A DNA stretch of 57,347 nucleotides from Bacteroidota bacterium (GTDB lineage Bacteria; Bacteroidota; Bacteroidia; Bacteroidales; F082), in NCBI GenBank assembly GCA_013203805.1, contig JABMPH010000094.1:1-57347 (forward strand). Direction: 5' to 3'. A model generated the notes under the pieces. The model ran no database searches. It had not been told where the DNA came from and worked only from the letters and a program-made list of their open reading frames with translations. Every line of letters starts with the position of its first letter. The first letter of the stretch is position 1. Position numbers and translations under genes: made by a program. Positions 1 to 8,740 of this stretch are shown here, in pieces.

Positions 1-1
1 A

Positions 2-418
2 CCGATGGTTACCATATATGACATGAAAATCCATTCAACAGATCATTATCTTGCCATCGGCACACATGCCCGTTCAATGTATAAACTCGACCTAACAACA
101 ATAGTTGGCATTGATGAGGATATTGCTGATAGTGAAAATTCAACAATACAACTCAACCAGAATTATCCAAATCCATTTAGTGGTGAAACAACGATTAGTT
201 TTGTTTTATCAGAGGATGGGAATACAAAGATTGAAATTTTGGATATTCGGGGAAGTTTGGTTGCAAGTTTATTAAATGGACATTTGTCGGCTGGTAAACA
301 TAATGTGAACTGGGATGGATGTAACCACAATGGAATTCGTTTGCCTGAAGCCTACTATTTGATCAAATTACAATCAGGTAACTCCGTAAAGACTCAAAAG
401 ATGATGCTGATTAATTAG
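2..418 (+). CDS. C-terminal part of a T9SS-secreted protein (partial)
   Basis: The reading frame is open to the left edge of the window, so only the last ~138 residues are visible. The final ~85 residues are a classic Bacteroidota type IX secretion (Por) sorting domain: NQNYPNPF, then a FlgD-like Ig fold (ISFVLSEDG, IEILDIRG, GKHNVNWDG, YYLIKLQSG) and the terminal TQKMMLIN strand. Proteins with this tail are exported across the outer membrane by T9SS and anchored or released after cleavage of the tail. The preceding text (YLAIGTHARSMYKLDL) looks like the last blade of a beta-propeller, as in photosystem-II-stability/BNR-type secreted proteins, but too little remains to name the catalytic or binding part. 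Confidence 0.85.
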   Translation, partial: PMVTIYDMKIHSTDHYLAIGTHARSMYKLDLTTIVGIDEDIADSENSTIQLNQNYPNPFSGETTISFVLSEDGNTKIEILDIRGSLVASLLNGHLSAGKHNVNWDGCNHNGIRLPEAYYLIKLQSGNSVKTQKMMLIN

Positions 419-458
419 GTTGTTAATTAATTGGGTATAGTTGACAAAATTAATTCTA

Positions 459-2537
459 TCAACAAATAGGTGAGTACTTATGTGCTCTATTTGTTTTATG
501 TGGAGAGGGCATTAGCACCTTGAACACTGTCCCTTTACCTATTTTACTTTCAACAGATATTTCCCCACCATTTTTACCGATTAGCTCTTTACATAATATT
601 AAACCCAGACCTGTTCCTTTTTCATTGTTTGTTCCGGGTGTTGAAACATTTTCATCAATTCTGAAGATGCTACTAATTCTATCATTGTTCATACCAACCC
701 CTGTATCACTAACCATAAGTTCAATATTCTTATCTAACTTCATAGCATCGAATTTCACATGGCCTCCATTGTGAGTGAATTTTACAGCATTTATAAATAG
801 GTTTCTAACAACTGTTTTTATTGAATTTTTATCTGCCAGTATTTGAATTTCATGATCAATGTTATTATCAACTGAAATTTTCTTTTCTTCTGAATACTGC
901 TTATAAGGTGAAATGCCACTGTCAATAAGACTTTTAAGATTTATTATTTCTTTATTGATTACAAGACGCCCTCGTTGTATCGTTGACCAATCAAGAAGAT
1001 TAACCAATAATTCAAAGGTACGTTGCGATGTGAGATATAACATTTTAATAATTTCCAAACGCTTTTCGTTACTAAAATCATCATAATTATTGGCCAATAA
1101 TTCGGTAAAACCGAGAATTGAATTGAATGGGCTTTTTAAATCATGTGCAATTATTGAGAAGAATTTATCTTTTGTATTATTAAGATTCTTAAGTTGGGAA
1201 GATTGTTCTTTAAGTTGTTGAATGCTTCTTTTCCGCTCCGTAATATCTACAAAAACAGCCATTAAACAAACTGGCCTATCTTCATGTGTTACTGATCTTG
1301 CAGAAATAAGACTATTGAATTTTGTTCCATCTATTCGTATCGATTCACCTTCACCCCTATATACTTTTCCCTCCTTAATTGTTTTCATTACAACTCCAAG
1401 CTGGTCGTTTGAAGACGCAAATTCTGAAACATGTTTTCCAATTACTTCCTCTTTACTGTTATAGGCCCATAGCTTTGCATAAGCGTCATTTGCATAAAAT
1501 AAAATTCCATTCAGATCACTTAAACCCACAGCAATTGGAGAAGCATTTAATGCATAGTCTTTGATTTTTAATTGTTCTTCCAATAATTTTCTTTCGGTTA
1601 TATCCGAAACTACGCCACCCATTTGTGTGGGTTTTCCATTATTGTCGTAAACTATCGACTTGCGATCATGTAGCCATATAACCTTTCCATCGGGTTTTAT
1701 CACGCGGTATTCAGTTGATGAGTTTCCACTATTTATAAGATCGCTTTTGCTTTTTAGTGCTATTTCTTTATCCTCAGGGTGAACTATTTCAATCCAAAAA
1801 TCTGGGTTTTTAGTGAATTCGCTTGAGGGATAACCGTAGTATCTTTCGAAGGAATTATTCAAATCCTGAATGATCATATCATCCAAATTGGCTTTCCAAA
1901 TTACATCATTCAAATTATTAACAAGTTGATTAAATCGGGTTCTACTAATCAATAATTCTACTTCATTCTTTTTTAGAGCATTATGATCGCGTAATTTTTG
2001 GATTACTGAAGAAGCTTGATTTGATATAGTCTCAATCGCCATTTCTGCTTCATCAGTAAATGTACCTGCTTTTACGACCGATTTTGGAATAAAAAGAGTA
2101 ATTCCTCCGAAATATTTTTCTTCAACACAAAAGCTCATGGCACAAACATCCGAAATACCAAGCAATTTCTCAATTGCTTTGCAAATTGGTTTATTAATTG
2201 CGCCATTAGCCACTTCATGAATGCCTCCTGGAAAGTGAAACATTTTCCGTTTGGTAAAGGCCTTAATTTGATTTTCTGTAAAATTTTCAAAGGGAAAATC
2301 CAAAGTATAAGGATCCTTACCAACTAAGTTTTTTATTATATCGAAATAACTATCAAAACCTGAACTTTCTACAATTCGAAAATTCATGTCGTTTGGTTGA
2401 AGTTTTGAAACCAAAAAGAAAGCTCCCGGTAGAATTTTCTTTATGGCACGGCTCATAATTTTGTAAACCTCCCTTTCCTCAACAACCTCCAACATCTGGT
2501 CAGATACTTGATGAAGTATTTCAATTAGTTTAGCCAT
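459..2537 (-). CDS. PAS domain sensor histidine kinase
   Basis: 692-aa cytoplasmic histidine kinase with no visible membrane segment. Residues ~1-190 are GAF-like, ~200-315 a PAS/PAC domain (DVIWKANLDD ... GVVSDITERK), ~325-435 a second PAS/PAC (LNGILFYAND ... AVFVDITERK), then a short coiled coil. The HisKA H-box is FFSIIAHDLKSPFNSILGF with the phosphorylated His at 465. The HATPase domain shows the N-box (INAVKFTHNGG), G1 (SDTGVGMN) and G2 (GTGLGLILCKELI). No receiver domain or adjacent response regulator is present, so this is an orphan kinase; the PAS domains suggest sensing of an intracellular ligand or redox state. It is convergent with the T9SS gene, with only ~40 bp between them. Confidence 0.92.
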   Translation of the reverse strand: MAKLIEILHQVSDQMLEVVEEREVYKIMSRAIKKILPGAFFLVSKLQPNDMNFRIVESSGFDSYFDIIKNLVGKDPYTLDFPFENFTENQIKAFTKRKMFHFPGGIHEVANGAINKPICKAIEKLLGISDVCAMSFCVEEKYFGGITLFIPKSVVKAGTFTDEAEMAIETISNQASSVIQKLRDHNALKKNEVELLISRTRFNQLVNNLNDVIWKANLDDMIIQDLNNSFERYYGYPSSEFTKNPDFWIEIVHPEDKEIALKSKSDLINSGNSSTEYRVIKPDGKVIWLHDRKSIVYDNNGKPTQMGGVVSDITERKLLEEQLKIKDYALNASPIAVGLSDLNGILFYANDAYAKLWAYNSKEEVIGKHVSEFASSNDQLGVVMKTIKEGKVYRGEGESIRIDGTKFNSLISARSVTHEDRPVCLMAVFVDITERKRSIQQLKEQSSQLKNLNNTKDKFFSIIAHDLKSPFNSILGFTELLANNYDDFSNEKRLEIIKMLYLTSQRTFELLVNLLDWSTIQRGRLVINKEIINLKSLIDSGISPYKQYSEEKKISVDNNIDHEIQILADKNSIKTVVRNLFINAVKFTHNGGHVKFDAMKLDKNIELMVSDTGVGMNNDRISSIFRIDENVSTPGTNNEKGTGLGLILCKELIGKNGGEISVESKIGKGTVFKVLMPSPHKTNRAHKYSPIC

Positions 2538-2750
2538 AAATTGTCAATCTAAATTACTATACCAACCTGATATAGTACTTGTTTAATGACAATTACCTAT
2601 CATCATAGGGTATCATAAAATATGTTTGTCCTCCTAATTATGCTAAAACTATTGTATTTCTATAATAATTTAGTTTTGGTTTAAGCAGAATAGTTGTAAA
2701 GGTACAAAAATATTTAAATATTTAGCCATTAAGCATCATTTTTATTATTG

Positions 2751-4436
2751 CTATTTAGAAATCTCGTCACCAACAATAACTCCAGTAACACCCCAGTGAT
2801 TGAAACTACCCCCATCATCTTTTCCCTGATTAATTACTACTTCAATATTATGTTCGCCAGGACATAGTTCGTTAAGATTAATAAAATATGGTGGAGTTAG
2901 AGTTGCAGGACACCAATTGGATCTGCTTAAATCACTCGACGACATTCCATTACCAAAATTACCTGATGCGGGATTAAATAATCTGTAAGTAGCACAGTCG
3001 GTACGCCAGGGTATAATACTGTATATCAATTCTCCATCAATAAAAATTTGATTTAGTTTTGGATTAAACTCATCCCCTCCACCCCACCCTCCGTGACCTG
3101 TGGAAGTATATATGAGTTGTAAATTTTCGATTGAGTCAGGTAGAGTTAAATTCACTTTAAGTGTATCATTATTAAAAAGTCGGCCATATTCCTGATTAGA
3201 CATTTCCAAGATATTAACGGTGCTAAATAATGGTTGCACAAACTTTGTTTTAACTTCGTCATCTTCAAATGATGGATAAATATTTAGTTCAAGGTTAACC
3301 CTGTGGCCTCCCTTATCATAATTGCCAATGAAAACACCAATCCAAATCTCATTTACATTAACAGGTATTACACTGGTTACATCCTGATTATAAACCGCAG
3401 CTTCCTTCCATGGGTAGTTATTTATTACTCTCAGATCATTAAAATGGCCAACACCAAATGAGGTGAAAAATCGCATTAATTCTATGGGAGGTTCATAATT
3501 TGTTGTGTTTATAATACCTTGATATTTCTTCCCATCATTGTCAAAATATAATGGCAATACTCCCAAGCTATCTTTAATGGCATCAAGCATCGACAGTTTT
3601 CCATCCTTTGGCACAATAACAAAAACAGAACCTGTACGATCATAGGCATCACCTGCCGACCAACTTGTAAGCTTGGCAAAAACACTGGCGCCTTTTTTTA
3701 GTATTTCAGGAAGAGTAATTTTCTTCATAATTACAGCTCCTTTAGAATAATGATAAACATCGGTTACCGAATCATATGCATTATCTTTCCAATAATCAGG
3801 ATCGAAGTTTATCGTTTCATTATTAAAAATTGGCATGGTGGTGTATCGGGACTTAATCTTTAATTCTTCAAATTGAGGTTCTGAAATTGGCTTTGCTTTA
3901 TCCATTTGGGATTCCAGAACTTCATAATTCCTAAGCTCAATTATCGAATCAGCAATTAATGAGCGGTTACCATTTATTACAACTTTTAGTACCAAAGCAC
4001 TATCGTTTGGTATATAGTTTCTGTAGGGAGCTCCAACAATTCTTGCTTCTGATGTATACCACACATCAATTTTATTGGAAAAAGCCATGAATGAAGCATG
4101 TTTGCACCTATATCCCAATATTGAATCAGTATCTCCCTCTATTTTTGGTTCAGGTAATGAATCAAAGGAAGTAATGGAACTGAATAAACTATCTTCATAA
4201 TTAATAATTGTAACATTCTGTTTATTATGATAATCCATAAAATACCTGATTTTGGAATCGGGTTTGGACAAGTATACAATTCCATCACTATATATTAATG
4301 AAATACCAGAGTTTGGATCAACCTTACCATTGTTGTAATTATTATACACTACCTTTTGTGTATTCTTGGTAACAATATTTTGCGCTGATACAGAGCTGTA
4401 TATCAAGATAATTATAAGTGAAATTGTAGTACGCAT
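2751..4436 (-). CDS. PNGase F-II-like peptide-N-glycosidase, secreted
   Basis: 561 aa with a signal peptide (first ~18 residues, ending SVSAQ). Residues ~20-170 resemble a GLPGLI-type domain (IIN-, GYRCKHASFMAFSNKIDVWYT, GAPYRNYI). The rest matches the two eight-stranded domains of peptide-N4-(N-acetyl-beta-glucosaminyl)asparagine amidase F: N-terminal half around GDAYDRTGSVFVIVP, C-terminal half GHGGWGGGDEF ... PWRTDCATYRLFNPASGNF ... SRSNWCP. From memory of PNGase F, the Asp in YDRTGS and Glu in GDEF line up with catalytic Asp60 and Glu206; the third catalytic Glu (118) is not obvious. The extra N-terminal domain and ~62 kDa size fit PNGase F type II rather than the short type I enzyme. Predicted to release N-glycans in the periplasm or outside. 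It is the last gene of a tight operon, starting 3 bp after the upstream stop. Confidence 0.82.
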   Translation of the reverse strand: MRTTISLIIILIYSSVSAQNIVTKNTQKVVYNNYNNGKVDPNSGISLIYSDGIVYLSKPDSKIRYFMDYHNKQNVTIINYEDSLFSSITSFDSLPEPKIEGDTDSILGYRCKHASFMAFSNKIDVWYTSEARIVGAPYRNYIPNDSALVLKVVINGNRSLIADSIIELRNYEVLESQMDKAKPISEPQFEELKIKSRYTTMPIFNNETINFDPDYWKDNAYDSVTDVYHYSKGAVIMKKITLPEILKKGASVFAKLTSWSAGDAYDRTGSVFVIVPKDGKLSMLDAIKDSLGVLPLYFDNDGKKYQGIINTTNYEPPIELMRFFTSFGVGHFNDLRVINNYPWKEAAVYNQDVTSVIPVNVNEIWIGVFIGNYDKGGHRVNLELNIYPSFEDDEVKTKFVQPLFSTVNILEMSNQEYGRLFNNDTLKVNLTLPDSIENLQLIYTSTGHGGWGGGDEFNPKLNQIFIDGELIYSIIPWRTDCATYRLFNPASGNFGNGMSSSDLSRSNWCPATLTPPYFINLNELCPGEHNIEVVINQGKDDGGSFNHWGVTGVIVGDEISK

Positions 4437-4439
4437 ACT

Positions 4440-4622
4440 TTATTTGTTTTCATCGTTTTGACGCTTCATAGCCATCCCAATTATTGGGAATACTACACCA
4501 ACGGCGATTGTTACTTTACCTATTGTGCCAAGGTTATCCTTAAACGCTGTGGTAAATGAAATACCAGTACAAATGATAATAAGACTTATGTATATAAAAT
4601 GTTTGTAATTTAGATTTTCCAT
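4440..4622 (-). CDS. small membrane protein, unknown
   Basis: 60-aa protein with two likely membrane segments (FIYISLIIICTGISFTTAF and IGKVTIAVGVVFPIIGMAM) and a charged tail (KRQNDENK). No recognisable family. It sits 11 bp after the 154-aa membrane protein and 3 bp before the PNGase-like gene, so it is almost certainly co-transcribed with them. The start codon ATG is the only reasonable one. Confidence 0.6.
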   Translation of the reverse strand: MENLNYKHFIYISLIIICTGISFTTAFKDNLGTIGKVTIAVGVVFPIIGMAMKRQNDENK

Positions 4623-4633
4623 GGTGTTGGATG

Positions 4634-5098
4634 CTAAACTTCTTCCACAACAGGCATTTTCAATTCCTTACTAAGTTTTTCCAATTCTGATATTGCAATA
4701 TTGAATGTCTTACACTTTTTTATGGGAATATTATTTCTGATATCCTCCTTCAACATATAAATCAGATAGTTATTTTGCTTTGATTCAACAGTCCTGTTAC
4801 CTTGGCTAAACACTCTGAAACCTGAATCATTTTTCATTACAGTAAGATTTTTATAAACAGATAATTCCTCCCAATCCCCAACTTTAAACAACCCAAAAAG
4901 TTGAGTGTATTGCCTAAACCGATTATTAGGCTTATCAATTGAGGTTCCTGTGAATGATAAAGCGAAAAACAGACCAATCAGCACAAGGATAATTCCGACC
5001 CAACTGGTAATTGTAACCAGTCCAACAACAAGTAGTATATATCCTGAAAATGAACCAGCCGATCCGAAAGTTTGATTTATTCTATTATTTATTACCAT
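4634..5098 (-). CDS. membrane protein with soluble tail, unknown
   Basis: 154 aa. Residues ~15-55 hold a pair of hydrophobic helices (GYILLVVGLVTITSWVGIILVLIGLFFALSF); the remaining ~95 residues are soluble and probably cytoplasmic (GDWEELSVYKNLTVMKNDSGFRVFSQGNRTVES), a layout seen in small bacterial PH-like membrane proteins, though I cannot assign it to a family. Second gene of the ywbE-to-PNGase operon, with 11-bp gaps to both neighbours. Confidence 0.65.
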   Translation of the reverse strand: MVINNRINQTFGSAGSFSGYILLVVGLVTITSWVGIILVLIGLFFALSFTGTSIDKPNNRFRQYTQLFGLFKVGDWEELSVYKNLTVMKNDSGFRVFSQGNRTVESKQNNYLIYMLKEDIRNNIPIKKCKTFNIAISELEKLSKELKMPVVEEV

Positions 5099-5109
5099 GA
5101 TTTATGTAA

Positions 5110-5304
5110 TTAGGTTAGTATATTTTTCACACGCCCTACCTCATTTGTCATTAATATAACCTTTATCCCGTGATGATGTTTAGGTGCTTTAGTAAGAATG
5201 CCTTTAACAATACCCCATGTTAGCTCCCCAGTTCGTTGATGTTGCTTCTTTATAACTTCAACTTCTATTCCGATTTTTATATTTTCTCGTATGGTACAGT
5301 CCAT
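5110..5304 (-). CDS. ywbE: YwbE family protein
   Basis: 64 aa, full length for the YwbE (DUF2196) family. Diagnostic residues are GIEVEVIKKQHQRTGELTWG, VKGILTKAPKHHHGIKV and the terminal VGRVKNIL. The family is a small basic KOW-like beta fold of unknown biochemical role. First gene of a four-gene minus-strand operon; its start is ~108 bp from arsR on the other strand, so the gap carries both promoters. Confidence 0.88.
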   Translation of the reverse strand: MDCTIRENIKIGIEVEVIKKQHQRTGELTWGIVKGILTKAPKHHHGIKVILMTNEVGRVKNILT

Positions 5305-5384
5305 ATAATTTCTAATTAATGTTTTCCTAATGTGTAAAATTACATTTTTCTCTCGTCAATTTATCTTTGATATGATATTTTATA

Positions 5385-5392
5385 TACTTTTG
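5385..5392 (+). promoter_or_regulatory. arsR operon -7 box
   Basis: TACTTTTG fits the Bacteroidota sigma-70-type -7 consensus TAnnTTTG. It lies 20 bp before the arsR ATG, and its last two bases are the first two of the ArsR palindrome. A TTTG at 5366 is a possible but closely spaced -33 element. Confidence 0.55.
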
Positions 5393-5410
5393 TTCGTAAT
5401 TTAACGAACA
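5391..5410. promoter_or_regulatory. ArsR operator palindrome
   Basis: Perfect 7-bp inverted repeat TGTTCGT / ACGAACA around a 6-bp AT spacer, ending two bases before the arsR start codon and overlapping the -7 box. Its position and TTCG...CGAA core are typical for an autoregulatory ArsR/SmtB-family operator, so bound repressor would block RNA polymerase until metal or metalloid is present. Confidence 0.7.
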
Positions 5411-5412
5411 GT

Positions 5413-5712
5413 ATGAAACTTAATAATGTAATATCCTCACAACAAGAACGAACAGCAAGGTATGCTAAGGCGCTGGGGCACCCTGTTAGAATGTATGTTA
5501 TGGAATTATTATCCAAACAATCATGCTGTTACAGCGGAGATTTATCGGAGGAATTACCCATTGCAAAGTCAACTCTATCACAACATTTAAAGGAATTAAA
5601 AGATGCAGGCCTTATTCAAGGAGAGATTGAATCGCCAAGAATTAAATATTGTATAAATAAAGAAAATTGGAATGAGGCTAAATCACTTTTTAGTCAATTT
5701 CTAGGATCATAA
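5413..5712 (+). CDS. ArsR family transcriptional repressor
   Basis: 99-aa winged-helix protein: ALGHPVRMYVMELL, the SCCYSGDL segment, and recognition helix IAKSTLSQHLKELKDAGLI followed by the wing (IESPRIKYCIN). The paired Cys at 37-38 (SCC) lie at the start of the DNA-binding helices, where ArsR-type alpha3 metal-binding cysteines occur, so As(III)/Sb(III) or another thiophilic ion is a likely inducer (inference). Leads the operon that follows and has a perfect palindrome directly before its start. Confidence 0.88.
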   Translation: MKLNNVISSQQERTARYAKALGHPVRMYVMELLSKQSCCYSGDLSEELPIAKSTLSQHLKELKDAGLIQGEIESPRIKYCINKENWNEAKSLFSQFLGS

Positions 5713-5736
5713 AACAAAAAATAAACAACATTAATT

Positions 5737-5976
5737 ATGAATATTAAAGTATTAGGAACAGGTTGTTCAAAATGCGGCTCATTGGAAAAGATGACCATTG
5801 AAGCAATTGCTGATCTAAAAATTGAAGCAAATATTGAAAAAGAAGAAGACATTATCAAGATAATGGGTTATGGAGTTATGCATACTCCGGCACTCGTAAT
5901 AAACGAAAAAGTAGTGTTAAGCGGAAGGCTACCTTCTAAAAGTGAATTAAACCAATTAATATCTAAAAATCAATAA
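5737..5976 (+). CDS. mini-thioredoxin (redox-active disulfide protein 2)
   Basis: 79-aa thioredoxin-fold protein of the small 'redox-active disulfide protein 2' type: KVLGTGCSKCGSL with a CxxC active site (Cys10/Cys13), the cis-Pro loop MHTPALVINEKVV and a short C-terminal helix. Such proteins accompany ArsR, ArsP-like permeases and similar metal-handling genes. It starts 24 bp after arsR and its stop is one base before the next ATG, so it is operonic. Probable role: thiol transfer or metal(loid) chaperoning in the cytoplasm. Confidence 0.87.
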   Translation: MNIKVLGTGCSKCGSLEKMTIEAIADLKIEANIEKEEDIIKIMGYGVMHTPALVINEKVVLSGRLPSKSELNQLISKNQ

Positions 5977-5977
5977 G

Positions 5978-6406
5978 ATGAAAAAGCTAAACTATCTTTT
6001 AGTGTTGCTTACCTTAGTAAGCTTCAGTTACTATGGTAATTCTCAAACTGTGGTAAAAAAATCTGATTCAAAAGTTTCAGAAACAAACAAAGTTGAAGTT
6101 TATTACTTCCACAATACACGCAGATGCGCAACATGCAATGCTGTTGAAGATGTAACAAAAGCTGCACTTGAAGAGTATTATCCTGAGCAAATGAAATCTG
6201 GAGAAATAACATTTCAATCCTTAAATCTTGAAGAAGATACAGGTGAAACTGTTGCAAGAGAATTAGGCGTATCAGGGCAAACTCTTTTAATTATCCTCAA
6301 TGGTAAGAAAAAAGATTTAACCAATGATGCATTTATGTATGCCAAAACCAAACCCGAAAAACTCAAAGAGAAAGTTAATAAAGTTATTAGCTCAGCATTT
6401 AATTAA
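5978..6406 (+). CDS. ArsF-like periplasmic thioredoxin-fold protein
   Basis: 142 aa with a signal peptide (KLNYLLVLLTLVSFSYYGNSQ). The mature part has a CxxC-type motif (NTRRCATCNAVE) followed by KAALEEYYPEQMKSGEITFQSLNLEE and a thioredoxin-like cis-Pro-free core. It matches the ArsF family described with organoarsenical nitro-reduction and efflux (nitrophenyl compound nitroreductase subunit type). Followed after 6 bp by the ArsG-like transporter, the usual pairing. Function by family only: electron supply or thiol chemistry for the partner. Confidence 0.75.
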   Translation: MKKLNYLLVLLTLVSFSYYGNSQTVVKKSDSKVSETNKVEVYYFHNTRRCATCNAVEDVTKAALEEYYPEQMKSGEITFQSLNLEEDTGETVARELGVSGQTLLIILNGKKKDLTNDAFMYAKTKPEKLKEKVNKVISSAFN

Positions 6407-6412
6407 AATAAT

Positions 6413-7111
6413 TTGGAATATCTAACTACCCTATTGGAAAGCAGCTCATTTCCGCTTTTAACAGCCTTTTTGCTTGGATTAATGACGGCAATTAGTCCAT
6501 GCCCTCTTGCTACTAATATCACAGCAGTTGGTTTTATTAGTAAGGATATTGAGAATAAGAACAAAGTTTTTATTAATGGGTTAATTTACACCTTGGGTCG
6601 AACGGTTGCATATACTGTTCTTGCATTGATATTGATGTATAGCGCTGATCAGTTTGCATTAAAAAACTGGTTTCAATTAAACGGGGAAAAATTTATTGGT
6701 CCCATACTAATTATTATCGGGCTCATTATGCTTGACCTAATTAAATTCAATCTCCCTGGATTGTCAAAACTATCCAACAGAATTGAAAAAAAAGGCTTTA
6801 TTAACTATTGGGATGTTTTTTTGCTGGGAGTAATTTTTGCTTTGGCATTCTGCCCATATAGTGGTGTACTGTTTTTTGGCATGCTTATGCCCATGGTAGT
6901 AAGTAGCAGTGAGGGAATTAGTCTGGCTATATCTTTTGCTATAGCAACAGGTTTACCAGTTATACTTTTTGCATGGTTATTAGCATACACTGTTTCAGGA
7001 GTAGGTAATGTGTACAATAAAATTAAGGTTTTTGAAAAGTGGTTTAGGAAGGTAATAGCAATTCTATTTATTGCAACAGGTATTTATTATATAATTGAAG
7101 TATTTCTATAA
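6413..7111 (+). CDS. ArsG/CcdA-type membrane transporter
   Basis: 232-aa polytopic protein of the DsbD/CcdA superfamily, about six TM helices. It carries the family signatures TAISPCPLATNI near the N-terminus and LAFCPYSGVLFFGMLMP in the second half, each contributing a conserved Cys-Pro. This fits the ArsG family (aminobenzylarsenical efflux) that is encoded next to ArsF. The frame opens with TTG at 6413, six bases after the ArsF-like stop; no ATG lies further upstream in frame, so the TTG start is likely real. Confidence 0.78.
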   Translation: MEYLTTLLESSSFPLLTAFLLGLMTAISPCPLATNITAVGFISKDIENKNKVFINGLIYTLGRTVAYTVLALILMYSADQFALKNWFQLNGEKFIGPILIIIGLIMLDLIKFNLPGLSKLSNRIEKKGFINYWDVFLLGVIFALAFCPYSGVLFFGMLMPMVVSSSEGISLAISFAIATGLPVILFAWLLAYTVSGVGNVYNKIKVFEKWFRKVIAILFIATGIYYIIEVFL

Positions 7112-7150
7112 TTATTAACCACAATTGCACGTAAGTTGTTAAACTTAATT

Positions 7151-7250
7151 TACCACCAAGTAACACAAAGTAAATCACAAAGTAACACGAAGTAAAAAGA
7201 AAAAAACTTAGTGCTACTTTGTGCAAACCTTAGTGGCCTTTGTGGTTAAA
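7151..7250. repeat. CACAAAG inverted-repeat intergenic element, copy 1
   Basis: Left arm 7151-7195 repeats ACACAAAGT/ TCACAAAGT/ ACACGAAGT; right arm 7208-7250 is its imperfect complement (CTTAGTGC, CTTTGTGC, CTTAGTGG, CTTTGTGG). A weaker third set lies at 7284-7380. The 294-bp gap between the ArsG-like gene and the permease holds essentially only this. It resembles the degenerate CCACAAAG...CTTTGTGG elements common in Bacteroidota intergenic DNA; a copy lies at 14029-14283. Confidence 0.6.
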
Positions 7251-7405
7251 AAAAATCATTTTAAAGCAAAAAGGATTTGCCGAAGCAACACAAAGTCGAA
7301 GATAAAATGCAATAAAAATAAATAATAATAATATAAAATCAACTCTTTGGCACCTTAGTGACTCACTTTGTTTCTGCTTAGGTAAAGAATATCAAGAAAC
7401 ATAAA

Positions 7406-8713
7406 ATGGAAATAAGTAAAGAAATTAAAATCTTAGGTGGAATAATATTCTTTTTCCTGTTGGCATTTTTTATGCCATTGGATAACCTAAGATTTCAGGA
7501 AGCCATTCAAGCAACACTTGATTTAACCAGATGGTATGCGCGTGAACATGTAATTCTTTGTTTGCTTCCGGCATTTTTTATTGCAGGAGTAATATCGATA
7601 TTTGTTAGCCAGGGATCAGTCCTAAAGTATTTTGGTGCAAATGCAAAAAAGTGGCTTGCATATTCCGTTGCGGCAGTATCGGGAACGATATTAGCTGTTT
7701 GCTCATGTACAATACTACCGTTGTTTTCAAGTATCCACAAACGTGGAGCCGGACTGGGGCCCGCCATCGCATTTTTATATTCCGGACCTGCAATAAATAT
7801 TCTAGCAATAATTCTAACAGCGAACATACTTGGCTTCGAGATGGGGCTTGCCAGAGTAATTGGGGCTGTTGTTTTTAGTGTGGTAATTGGTGTTGCAATG
7901 TCACTAATATACAGCAAAGAAGAAAAAGCAAAAGCTGCCGAACAAATGAATATTATACCTCCACCCGAAAAGAGACCAATATGGCAGACATCGCTACATT
8001 TCTTTACTCTTGTATTGATACTTGTCTTCGCAAATTGGGGTAAACCTGATGCAGATAGTGGTATACTATTTTGGATATGGGTAAATAAATGGTATATCAC
8101 TTCCTTTTTTGGACTGATACTAGTTTATTCTTTAATAAGTATTCTAAAGATTAGATGGTGGTGGGTAATATCAGGTTTACTATTAACTGCAATTAGTGCA
8201 TTTATAAGCAGTAGCCCGCTAATTCCAATGATTGTTGGTATTGCATCGCTAACTATTATTACTTTATTTGATGGAGGAGAAAATAAAGAATGGACCCTGT
8301 CAAGCTGGGATTTCACAAAACAAATAATGCCACTGTTAGCATTAGGAGTTATTGTTGCCGGTTTTTTGTTGGGATCCACACACGACAATGTTCAAATCGC
8401 AGGTATTATCCCCGAATCATGGATCAGTAATCTTGTTGGAGGTAATTCTGTATTTGCTAACCTATTTGCATCAATAGTTGGGGCATTCATGTATTTCGCA
8501 ACATTAACCGAAGTACCTATACTTCAGGGATTATTGGCAGCGGGGATGGGAAAAGGTCCGGCATTGGCGTTATTATTAGCAGGTCCATCCCTTTCACTTC
8601 CTAATATGATGGTTATAAGAAGCGTTATTGGGCTGCAAAAGACTTTAGTTTATGTTGGTTTAGTAGTTTTAATGGCAACAGCTTCAGGGCTGATTTACGG
8701 AGGTTTTTTTTAA
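7406..8713 (+). CDS. ArsP/YraQ family permease
   Basis: 435-aa permease with ~10 TM helices. The diagnostic motif is AVCSCTILPLFSSIHKRGAG ... PAIAFLYSGPAINILAI, containing the CxC used by this family to bind thiophilic substrates, with an internal repeat TEVPILQGLLAAGMGKGPALALLLAGPSLSLPNM. Members export organoarsenicals (ArsP) or Cu/Zn (SO_0444 type). The ArsR-mini-thioredoxin-ArsF/G context favours an arsenical or thiol-reactive substrate. The 294-bp gap upstream may carry its own promoter. Confidence 0.85.
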   Translation: MEISKEIKILGGIIFFFLLAFFMPLDNLRFQEAIQATLDLTRWYAREHVILCLLPAFFIAGVISIFVSQGSVLKYFGANAKKWLAYSVAAVSGTILAVCSCTILPLFSSIHKRGAGLGPAIAFLYSGPAINILAIILTANILGFEMGLARVIGAVVFSVVIGVAMSLIYSKEEKAKAAEQMNIIPPPEKRPIWQTSLHFFTLVLILVFANWGKPDADSGILFWIWVNKWYITSFFGLILVYSLISILKIRWWWVISGLLLTAISAFISSSPLIPMIVGIASLTIITLFDGGENKEWTLSSWDFTKQIMPLLALGVIVAGFLLGSTHDNVQIAGIIPESWISNLVGGNSVFANLFASIVGAFMYFATLTEVPILQGLLAAGMGKGPALALLLAGPSLSLPNMMVIRSVIGLQKTLVYVGLVVLMATASGLIYGGFF

Positions 8714-8740
8714 GATTAGTTTAAACCTAAATATAGAACT

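Noticed and set aside
461-495. AACAAATAG / CTATTTGTT hairpin at the end of the PAS kinase gene
   Set aside because: A 9-bp AT-rich stem with a 17-nt loop and no T-run; too weak to call a terminator.
7507-8100. Long ORF (197 codons) on the minus strand inside the permease gene
   Set aside because: It is the antisense shadow of a well-conserved permease; composition is Ala/Ile/Ser-rich as expected of a mirror frame, and it has no recognisable motif.
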